Origin: Hymenopus coronatus
Taxonomy: Eukaryota; Arthropoda; Insecta; Mantodea; Hymenopodidae
Assembly (NCBI GenBank): GCA_030762935.1
Contig: CM060883.1
Coordinates: 32,296,501 to 32,360,500 of the forward strand
Reading direction: 5' to 3'
Length of the DNA stretch: 64,000 bases
A program made the translations under genes and the position numbers. Positions 55,739 to 64,000 of this stretch are shown one piece after another. Below the pieces are notes generated by a model. It did no database searches and was not told where the DNA came from. It worked only from the letters and a program-made list of their open reading frames with translations. Every line of letters starts with the position of its first letter. Within the stretch, counting starts at the first letter, position 1.

Positions 55739-55878
55739 TAAATTTGCTTGATGCTTCTGAGAATTGACTACTGTGCACTGCGTGACAAACTGCGCAGAAA
55801 GCAAGTAGAGATAAATTTGCTTGATGCTTCTGAGAATTGACTACTGTGCACTGCGTGACAAACTGCGCAGAAAGCAAG
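55739..55878 (+). repeat. 73-bp tandem duplication, two units
   Basis: The 67-bp core from AAATTTGCTTGATGCTTCTG to CAGAAAGCAAG occurs at 55739-55805 and 55812-55878 with no difference seen, period 73. The perfect match implies a recent duplication. The open frame 55647-55877 on minus repeats the same peptide twice for this reason. Confidence 0.93.
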
Positions 55879-56055
55879 AACAGATAACAGTGCTAAATCG
55901 TTTGAAACACGTAAACTATGTTTCATAGGCTATTATATCTAGTTTAGGTCCATGGTTAGTAGATGAATTGCTCTATTGCGTCTCGTGTATTAGTATTTAA
56001 ACTTCGCATAGGAGCATATATTTGCATAGGTTTAGTGGTAATTGGTAGTCTAAGT

Positions 56056-56944
56056 TTAAAAATCTGATGTGTTCCGTTCACATGACTTTCTATAGATCTT
56101 TGCAACAAATTATTGTTAAAAAGCTTATACTGCTATTTACTTCATGCTAATCGAAAAAAAAATTAGCAGGAATAGTCTTGTTACTTGCTTCCTTGTAAGT
56201 AGAAGGGAAATAAGGGAGTGCCATAAGTTAAAGTGGTACTCAAAAGCTGGTTGCTATGGGACTGAAGTTCCTTTGTTTCTATGGACAGAAGTTGACAAAT
56301 TTCTGTATGAGAAAAGTGTAATTTTTTCAAAGCTGAAACCAAAAACAAGGAATGTGTCAAAAATGGTCAACTCCATGAAAAAAAAAATGTGTGTAATATA
56401 AATTGAGCTTTTTTAACGTGTTCTACAATTTTTGTGTGGTAAGCTTTTGTTCATTTCTTACGGTTTAGCAGTTATGCAAAATTCCGTAAAGTTTATCCAA
56501 TATAAAAGTAGTCTTCAGGGGCTATTCCCAGAAAATTCAAGATATACATTTTATTTGTCAGGTAAATATCTTTAATATACGATATTTTAATCAAGATCGT
56601 TAGAGCCATTTTTGAAAAAAATCAAAATTTTTTATAAAAAGTTCCATGTAAATGGTAGTTTGGAGTACGGGGATTTTTCTCAAAATCTTCTTGTCGCATC
56701 CCTGGAAGGTACTAAACATAAATACCAAGTTTGGTATTTTACCAACTTTGCGTTTTTGGGTTTTCGTGTTCGCAGACACACAGACACACACACGCACCCG
56801 GACCTTTTTCTGAAAATGTTTTTTTTTTTTTATTCAGGAAACCCTAAAACATATATTTGCGGTGAAATCTCGGTATCGAATTTTTGGGTGGACTGCAATA
56901 GCTTCTCTATACACTATGTACATAGTACGTGCAGAGAAAGTTAA
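56056..56944 (+). mobile_element. Hairpin-end repeat, full-length reference copy
   Basis: About 889 bp, both ends intact: TCTGATGTGTTCCGTTCACA at 56063, CA tract 56776-56793, T-run 56819-56831, hairpin CTATACACTATGTACATAG and GCAGAGAAAGTTAAA. A second copy follows directly. Confidence 0.93.
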
Positions 56945-56946
56945 AG

Positions 56947-57395
56947 TCTGATGTGTTCCGTTCACATGGCTTTCTCTACATCTCAGTAACACATTATTGT
57001 TAAAACGCTTACTCTCCTATCTACTTCAAGATAATCACGTCTTCAGAGGCTATTCCCAGAAAATTCAAAATATGTTTTATTTGTTATGTAAATATCCTTA
57101 ATATACGGTATTTTAATCAAAATCGTTAGAGCCATTTTTGTGAAAATTAAAAGTTTCAATAATTTGTCCATGTAAAAAGTAATTTGAGGTGGGGCGATTA
57201 TCCCCAAAATCTTTTTGTCATATCTTTGCAAGATATTAAACTCAAAAACTAAGTTTGATATTTTACAGACTTTTTGTTTATGAGTTAACGTGTTCACAGA
57301 CACTCGCACACACGGACCATTTACTAAAAATGCTTTATTTTTATACAGGGGACCCTAAAACGTTTATTTCCAGTGCAATCTCGGTATCGAATTGT
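56947..57395 (+). mobile_element. Hairpin-end repeat, tandem second copy, truncated
   Basis: Begins TCTGATGTGTTCCGTTCACA only a few bases after the preceding hairpin. Middle deleted after CTACTTCAAGATAATC; ends at CTCGGTATCGAATTG without hairpin. Confidence 0.9.
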
Positions 57396-57915
57396 TAATA
57401 TACCTACCATATGTTTAACATATTTTCATCACAAAAGAAATGTATGTCCTGCATTTTCTGGAAATAGACTTCGAAGTCCTCTCCATTGTGCATGTCTTTT
57501 GTATAACTGGTAAAGCGTAATTATCATACTAAATTCAAGTGAAGATGTAAAAGCACACAATTTATGCAAAGACATTGTTTTGTGGAATTAACCATTTCTG
57601 AAATATTTCTGTTAGCGATTTCAATTTTGCAGTGCTTAGTTTCTCTCAGGTGGGAGTTCGTTATTCACTTTTCTTTTTTTCTGGTCAAGTACAGATATCT
57701 GAATTTGCAAGCATTTCATAGAGACCAGCTCTTAAACGATTTGACTAGGCTAAAGTCTAACTGTATTCCCCAATTAAAGTTGCATCTAAAAGGAAAAATG
57801 ACATACATGAATTTCTACAAATGCTCTGTCAATTAACGCAAAAGGAGGACATTAGGTTTTCTTTTAAAGAATAGTTTCTAGAGAAAGTAATGTGATTGCA
57901 ACGCATCAGATTTTT
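57396..57915 (-). mobile_element. Hairpin-end repeat, 5' two-thirds, diverged
   Basis: From AATATACCTACCATATG through CTGCATTTTCTGGAAATAG to the TAATGTGATTGCAACGCATC start end. Meets the preceding copy in opposite orientation. Confidence 0.8.
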
Positions 57916-58277
57916 CGTTGTGGTTGAGTCGTTTGTTTATGAGTTACATTTCATTTTGATTGGGAAATGAATGTGTTTGCTAAATTCAGATTTCAATTAT
58001 GTTTCAGCAGCCCTGTTGTTATACTGCATATGTGACCGTAGGGTCCTAACCTCAAAATGCTAAATTTGGTAGACACTACCTTCCAATCTGCAATTATTTT
58101 CCACACATTGTTTTTCCACAACCGAAATGTAAATTTGTGTAGGGCATGGAAAAGGTGTGCCAGTGACCATACGGCCATTTTTAGTCAATATCGAGGTAGG
58201 GACACTTTTTCTGTTTAAGTGAAAATGGTCGATATTTAAAAACAGGGCACATCTCTGAAATGGTTACCTATAAACAA
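57916..58277. other. Unassigned sequence
   Basis: Nothing recognised. Confidence 0.55.
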
Positions 58278-59042
58278 ACACTGATGTGTACCATTCATAA
58301 ATAGCTATGCAACAAATTATTGTTAAAAACTTATTCTTTCTTTACTTCATGGTAATCGAGAAAATATGGTCAGAAATGGTCTTATTACTTGCTTTCTTGT
58401 GGAAGGAAAATAATGATGTGCACATGTTAAAGTGATAGTCAAATGTATGGCCAAAAATTGAAAAATTCCCATATTAGAAAAGTATAAGTATTTTAAAACT
58501 GAAATCAATAACACGGAATATTTCAAACACGGCAAATGTATATAACATAAACTGTGTGTTTTAACGAGCTCTAAATTTTGTGTTTAGTAAGCTTTTGTCT
58601 ATCTCTTATGGTTTACCATTTATGCAAAATCCATCCAGAATAAAGATATCTTTAGAGGCTATTCCCAAAAAATTCAAGATGTACATTTTATTTGCCATGT
58701 AAATATTTTTAATATACGATACTTTAATCAAAATCTTTAGAGCCAATTTGAGAAAATCAAAACTTTCGAAAACTTTTCCATGTAAAGTTGGAGGTAGAGG
58801 AATTTTGTTGAAAATCTTCATGTCGCATACTTGGAAGATACTGAACTTAAATACCCAAGTTTGGTATTTAACGGACTTTTCGTTTTTGAGCTATGCTGCG
58901 CACAAACACGCACATATGAACATTTTTCTAAAACTACCCTTTTTTGATTCAGGGGTCAAAAACATATATCCCTGGTGAGCTTTCGGTATCGAATTTTTGG
59001 GTGCAATACAATAGCTTCTCTATACACCATAGACATAATATG
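58278..59042 (+). mobile_element. Hairpin-end repeat, near full length, diverged
   Basis: Start end GATGTGTACCATTCAT at 58282 (subterminal repeat damaged), well preserved middle, ends within the hairpin at CTATACACCATAGACATAAT. Confidence 0.87.
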
Positions 59043-59044
59043 AT

Positions 59045-59306
59045 AAATTGCATGTATGACATAATTTTGGGTTGTCCGGTTTCAAGATAATTCTTATTAG
59101 TTTATTGGTTTTTATTTTAAACTACTAACTTTTCTCAAACAGGATATCTCCTTTCGTTTCATCTCTCTTCTGTTTTACTGCTGGCAATGCAAAGCGAATC
59201 GTACTTCAATTTTTCAAATAGCGAACAGCTTTTATAAATGTTACTATTGCTTTATTGTATCTCTTATTTCTCTTTTGCTTATAAGGAAGTAATAAGCTTT
59301 CTTAAC
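59045..59306 (-). mobile_element. Hairpin-end repeat, fragment, variant subfamily
   Basis: Middle module in reverse (TTTCATCTCTCTTCTGTTTT, GCTTTTATAAATGTTACTAT) to AGGAAGTAATAAGCTTTC, where a tRNA-headed SINE follows. Confidence 0.75.
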
Positions 59307-59307
59307 A

Positions 59308-59500
59308 ACCTCACGCGACCATAGTGGTCAGCAAACTGATTTCTCACCTGGAGGTTCGGGGTTCGATCCAACGACCTCCCGAAAGGTATTTGAGCCACCG
59401 GGCCCGATAAAAATAGGGTACTCAAAGCAAAAGTTGCACGGGTGTGTTCGGTAGATGCAATTTTTACCAACTTATCGCAGACATAGCCTTAACGGAAACG
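59308..59500 (+). mobile_element. tRNA-headed SINE-like repeat G
   Basis: Box A-like CATAGTGGTCAGCAAAC and box B GGGGTTCGATCC, then body GAGCCACCGGGCCCGATAAA. A single copy; open frame 59279-59470 on the other strand is incidental. Confidence 0.6.
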
Positions 59501-59885
59501 ATTAGATGATGAAACTGCCAATATCAAGAAATGTGACCGGAAATCGTCACAGATTATAGACTGTAGGAGAGCAGGTATGTACTTGGAACTGTGCCAAACT
59601 TCTGAATACATCCAATTTCCGTATGCCACATTCCCTGTTTGACTTTCCCCTCTATTCAAATCAAAACAAGTTTAGCTTTCAGTGGGAGATGAATGAACGA
59701 ATGAGGATAAAAAGGTTTTGAACATGTACAACAATAACAATAATAAAAACACATTTTAATATTTGGATCCAATATTACAGGAAGATGTTTGATCAAAATT
59801 AGAAATAAGGTGGCCATGCCAAGGAAAACGAGCTATTGGATGTTTAGTTAATTGAACTGGAGTAGTAATATTTTAACAATTAAAA
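59501..59885. other. Unassigned AT-rich sequence
   Basis: Nothing recognised. Confidence 0.55.
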
Positions 59886-60699
59886 ACAAATCTGATGTAT
59901 TCCATTCACATGACTTTCTCTACATCTCTGCAATAAATTATTGTTAAAAAGGTTGTGCTTCTATTTACTTCATGCTAATGGAGAAAAAATTAGCATAAGT
60001 TAAAGTGGTAGTCAAAAGCTGGTTACTATGTGACTGAAGTTCCTTTGTCTGTCTGAAGAGGAGTTGATAAATTCATATATGAGAAAAGTATGAGTTTTTT
60101 AAAGCTGAAATCAATAAACAAGAATATCTTAATAACTCCACGAAAAAAAAATATATATAACATAAATTGTGTGTTTTAATGTGCTCTATATTTTTGAGTG
60201 GTAAGTTTTTGTCTGTCTTTTATGGTTTAGCAGTTATGCAAAATTATTCATCCAGAATAAAGTAGTCTTCAGAGGCTATTCCCAGAAAATTCAGATACAC
60301 ATATTATTTGTCAGGTAAATATCGTTATATACGATATTTTAATCAAAATCGTTAAGAGCCATTTTTAAGAAAATCAAAATTTTCAGAAAAAAACTTCCAT
60401 GTAAAGGGTATTTGGGGGTGGGAGATTTTCTTGAAAATCTTTGTGTCGGATCCTCGGAAAATACCAAACTTAAATACAAAGGTATTTTGGTTTTTGAGCT
60501 ATGCTATCCACAGACACCCGGACACACACGCACACAAACACATACACAGACAGAGAGACAGACACACACGGACAGTTTTCTAAAAATTATTTTTTGGATT
60601 CAGGTTTTAGTTCCGGTGAAATCTCGGTATGAAGCTTTTGGGTGCATTACAATACCTTCTCTATACACTATGTACATAGTACGTGTAGAGAAAGTAAAA
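59886..60699 (+). mobile_element. Hairpin-end repeat, full-length copy, first of a tandem pair
   Basis: TCTGATGTATTCCATTCACA at 59891; CA/GA tract 60520-60570; perfect hairpin and GTGTAGAGAAAGTAAAAA at 60697. Confidence 0.93.
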
Positions 60700-61353
60700 A
60701 AATCTGATGTGTTCCATTCAGATGACTTTCTCTACATCTCTGCAATAAATTATTGTTAAAAAATGTATTCTTCTATTTACTTAATGCTAACCGAGAAAAA
60801 ATTAGCAGTAAGGGTCTTATTACTTGCTTCCTTGTAAGTAGAAATAAGGGTGTGAACTAACCTAAATCGATAGTCAAATATCTTAAAAGCTGGTTGCTAT
60901 GTTTTTGAAATAACCTTGTTTGTATGGGCAGGAGTTCACAAACTCTCGTATGAGAAAAGAATAAGTATTTAAAAGCTGAAAATAGTAACAAGGAATATCC
61001 CCAAAACGGTCAGCTCAACGAAAAAAATATGTACAACTTAAATGGTGTGTTTCAAAGCCCTACATTTTCTGTGTGAAAGTTTTTCTCTATTTATTACGGT
61101 TAACCAGTTGTGCAAAAGTCCGCAAAATTCATCCAGAATAAATATATCTTCAGAGGATATTAAAAAAAATTCAAGATATACATTTCGTTTTGTCATAAAA
61201 ATATCTTATAACGAGGTATTTTAATTAAAGTCGTTAGAGCCAGTTTTGAAAAAATCAACATTTTCGATAAATGTCACATACCGGCTTTGCGTTTTTGAGT
61301 TATGCTGCCCACAAACACAGACACACACGGACATTTTTCTAAAAATTTTTTTT
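60700..61353 (+). mobile_element. Hairpin-end repeat, tandem second copy, host of a nested copy
   Basis: Starts TCTGATGTGTTCCATTCAGA at 60703, directly after the previous A-run. Runs to CGGACATTTTTCTAAAAAT; the last ~120 bp continue at 62171 after a nested copy. Confidence 0.91.
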
Positions 61354-62170
61354 TTTTATTTTCTCTACACAAACTATATATATAGCATATAGGGCAGGTA
61401 TTGTATTGCACCCATACATTTGATACCGAGATTTCACCGGAAATACATGTTTTGGGACACCCTGAATCCAAAAAAGCACTTTTAGAAAAAGCTCCATGTG
61501 TGTATGTGTCTGTGAACAACATAACTCAAAAACGAAAGACCGTTAAATACCAAACTTGGTATTTAAGTTTGGTATCTTACAAGGATGCGACACGAAGGTT
61601 TTAAAAAAATCCATCCCCAACTAGTCTTTACATGGAACTTTTTTTCGAAAATTTTGGTTTTCTCAAATAGGGCTCTAATGCTTTTGATTGAAATGTCGCA
61701 TAATAAATATATTTAGCTGACAAATAAAATCAATTTTCTGGGACTACTTTATTCTGGATGAATTTTACGGAATTTTCATAACTGGTAAACGGTATAAGTT
61801 AGACAAATACTTACCTAACAACAAATGTAGAGCTCATTAAAAGACACAATATGTTATATACATTCTTTTCGTGGGGTTGATCGTTTTTAAGATATTCCTT
61901 ATTTTAGGCTTCAGCTTTGAAAAACATATTTCTCTCATACAGGAATTTGTCAACTCCTGCTCATAAAACAAAGGTCATAGTCACATAGACCAGTTTTTGA
62001 CTATCACTTTAACCTATGGTACTCCTTTATTTTCCTTCTGCTTACAAGGAACAAAGTAATAAGACTATTTCTGTTAATTTTTTCTCGATTAGCATAAAGT
62101 AAATAGAAACATAAGCTTTTTAACAACAGAGATATAGAGAAAGTCATGTGAATGAAGCGCATCAGATTTA
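61354..62170 (-). mobile_element. Hairpin-end repeat, full copy nested in the tandem copy
   Basis: Complete minus-oriented element: hairpin end TTTTCTCTACACAAACTATA at 61361, start end GTGAATGAAGCGCATCAGAT at 62147. It interrupts its host in the same T/A-run as the 3323-4170 insertion. Confidence 0.91.
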
Positions 62171-62291
62171 ATGTATTCAGGGGACCTCAAAACACTTATT
62201 TTAGGTGAAATCTTGGTATCAAATTTTTAGTGCATTACAATACCTTTTCTACACACTATATCCATAGTAAGCGTAGAGAAAGTAAAAATTC
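62171..62291 (+). mobile_element. Hairpin-end repeat, host right part
   Basis: Continues the copy of 60700-61353: TATTCAGGGGACCTCAAAAC to hairpin and GCGTAGAGAAAGTAAAAA. Confidence 0.9.
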
Positions 62292-62907
62292 TAGTGTGTA
62301 CAACTAATTTACTCTTAGTATCAAGTCAAAGACTGTGGAGTGAAAATCAACCATCTGCTGGTTGAACCGCAGAGTTCTTTGGAGAAGAGCGAGGTTTTCA
62401 CAGCATCTCAGTTGCATTCTGTAGCTAAGCAGTTACAAAGGCGTCGGCTTTTAGCATCCAAAGCATGTAAACTTTCCCTGAGATTAAATTATACTTCACT
62501 TTAATTGTATTTTACGAAAATTAATTTAAGAGAGCAAAGAGTGGAGATAAAAGAAATTAAGGTTTGTAAAGGTCTCTGCTCTAGGCGTCCATGGTAGTTT
62601 TAAAATGGAATTAAGAAAAATGTCATAGAGTAAGAAGCAAAATCATTGTGACGTTTACATTACACTTTTTGTTTGCTTTAAATTATTTCAGACTAGTCTT
62701 GGTGGCTCCGCAGTGGCTTTTTCCAACTTTCTGTCACTTGAAGTTAAAATTCAACTTATCAGTGTACTTGTTTCATATACATGGTTGCTCATTTTAAATA
62801 AAGATACCACTTAGACATTAAAAATCAGATTTTTATGCTCAAAATATGTTCTCTACACCTATTATCGTTTATTTAAATGGCTTCTATATCTCACCCCTAA
62901 AAACCTA
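62292..62907. other. Unassigned sequence
   Basis: Nothing recognised between the nested repeat cluster and the copy carrying the mariner. Confidence 0.55.
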
Positions 62908-64000
62908 TTGTTATTTTCTTTACACATTATACAAGGGTCGGCTGATAAGTCCCGGGCCTCACACAGATATGGCGCCACTAGGCCAGTTAGACGGTTTAAC
63001 TCTAGGCTAGCTCGTATCCATAGTTACAGGTCAATAGCTCGTTTAGTTTTCGAATGACAGCATTTTAAACAAGACAACTTTAGAGTTTTCACGAAAAGGA
63101 GGTTTTGGAAAGGCTTAACGCCCAAAGAAATCAAGGAGCAAATGGACAGTACATTGAAACACTCTGCCCCTTCATATTCAATGATTAAAAGGTGGGTTAC
63201 GGAGTTTAAATTGCGACGTACGAGCACTAGTGATGATCCTGGCTCTGGATGCCCTATAGAAGTGACAATTCCAGAGATCATTGAAAAAAAATCATCATTT
63301 AGTACTGGAAGAACGCAGAGTAAAGTTGTTTGAGATAACAGAGGCTGTAAACATATCAAAAGAACGTGCAGGTTAAATTTTAAGTAATGTTTTGGGCTTT
63401 CACAAGGCTGTGCAAGATAGGTGCCGCGTTTGTTGACACCTGATCAAAAGTTGCACAGAAAAACTGTTTCTGTTAAGAATGTGGAGCCCTCCCAGTGAAT
63501 TTTTGAGACGACTTATTACCATGGATGAAACTTGAATACATCACTACACTCCAGAAAGTAAATCACAGTCAAAACAGTGGATTGTGACAGGTGAACCACT
63601 GCAAATAAACAAAGTCAATTTTGTCAGCTATCAAGGTTATGGCGAGTGTTTTCTGGGATGCACAGGGATTTATTTTTATTGATTACTTGGAGAAGGGAAA
63701 AGCATCACTACGCAAGCTTACTGCAACGTTTGTGATAAATAGCACTACATTATTAATTATATTAGAATACCGATATGACAAATGTACTAGCCTTTCTTAA
63801 AACATTGAGAAATAAAGCAAAATTTTTTTTTTTTAAATGCTGTTTTCATTGAGAGGCCTAGGACTTATCAGCCGACCTAGTATGTACATAGTGTATAGAG
63901 AAGGTATTGCATGCACCTAAAAATTACATACATATTCACAGGAAAGAGACGTTTCAAAAAAAAAAAGTTAGAATAAGGTCCGTGTGTGTCCGTGTGTCTG
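62908..64000 (-). mobile_element. Hairpin-end repeat, split by a mariner and cut by the window end
   Basis: Left arm of the hairpin (TTTCTTTACACATTATA, 62915-62931), mariner insertion, then TATGTACATAGTGTATAGAG (63881-63900) and about 100 bp of the element including a GTGTGTCCGTGTGTCTG end. Confidence 0.9.
62932..63880 (+). mobile_element. mariner element, internally deleted (copy 3), inserted in a repeat hairpin
   Basis: A 949-bp copy of the 22.9-kb subfamily. TIRs are CAAGGGTCGGCTGATAAGTC and, read inward, CTAGGTCGGCTGATAAGTCC, flanked by TA (62930-62931, 63881-63882). The plus strand keeps the transposase N-terminus (PKEIKEQMDSTLKHSAPSYS, 63121-63280) and a middle block with MDET followed by a stop. 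The region with the second and third catalytic Asp is deleted. The joined flanks recreate the palindrome of the big repeat, so it landed on the central TA of that hairpin. Confidence 0.94.

Noticed and set aside
55739..55878. CRISPR-like array
   Set aside because: Only two units with a 6-bp gap, and the organism is eukaryotic. It is a simple tandem duplication.
1..64000. A bacterial-type or defence gene system
   Set aside because: The sequence is intron- and transposon-rich with eukaryotic splice sites, SINEs and NUMTs. No operon-like coding exists.

Overview
This is a eukaryotic nuclear window, about 35% GC by eye, and almost all of it is intron or intergenic DNA packed with transposable elements. 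It looks like an arthropod, most likely an insect with a large repeat-rich genome. The reasons are a dally/dlp-type glypican exon, insect-type mariner transposases, several tRNA-headed SINE families, and mitochondrial insertions that read correctly only with the invertebrate mitochondrial code (TGA as Trp). The species cannot be named from the sequence. There is no bacterial-style gene, operon, CRISPR array or functional rRNA or tRNA gene.

The only convincing protein-coding host sequence is one 806-bp internal exon of a glypican on the minus strand (47078-47883). It has canonical splice sites and a GC content far above its surroundings. The other glypican exons are not recognisable here, so the gene has very long introns or runs out of the window.

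The window is dominated by one interspersed repeat of about 0.85-0.9 kb, present in several dozen full, partial, nested or tandem copies in both orientations. I call it the hairpin-end repeat. It begins TCTGATGTGTTCC, carries an 11-bp subterminal inverted repeat (ACTTTCTCTAC near the start, GTAGAGAAAGT at the end), has a CA/GT microsatellite about 200 bp before its end, and ends in a palindrome centred on CTATGTACATAG followed by a short A-run. Head-to-tail tandem copies and self-insertions are present. This resembles non-autonomous Helentron/HINE (DINE-1-like) rolling-circle elements, but that class is an inference. In the features, '+' means the TCTGATG-to-hairpin direction reads on the plus strand.

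Laid over this matrix are several groups. There are four mariner elements: 22920-24167 (-), 31424-32618 (+), an inverted foldback derivative at 43623-44308, and 62932-63880 (+), the last sitting inside a hairpin of the big repeat. There is a Tc1-like transposase scrap, a Jockey-type LINE 3' end (about 11.4-11.75 kb), a solo LTR (50487-50919), a 300-bp MITE with perfect 20-bp TIRs (55355-55654), and at least nine tRNA-headed SINE-like types (A to I). A broken THAP domain lies at 38306-38455. Three nuclear mitochondrial insertions are visible: a chimeric cytb/COX3/ND5 insertion near 16.76-17.15 kb, ND4 at about 40.95-41.12 kb inside the big repeat, and cytb at about 52.66-52.77 kb.

Region by region: 0-10 kb holds repeat copies and SINEs D and E; 10-22 kb holds a LINE, SINEs A, B, C, E and H, a NUMT and inverted repeat pairs; 22-25 kb a mariner; 25-33 kb repeat copies, an unexplained inverted-repeat zone, a small CpG-rich block with E2F-like motifs (about 29.46-29.70 kb) and a mariner; 33-45 kb repeat copies, a duplicated 260-bp segment, the THAP scrap, a NUMT and the foldback mariner; 45-50 kb SINEs and the glypican exon; 50-64 kb the solo LTR, a NUMT, the MITE, tandem and nested repeat copies and the last mariner. 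Boundaries of diverged repeats are by eye, good to about 10-30 bp unless a target-site duplication is quoted.
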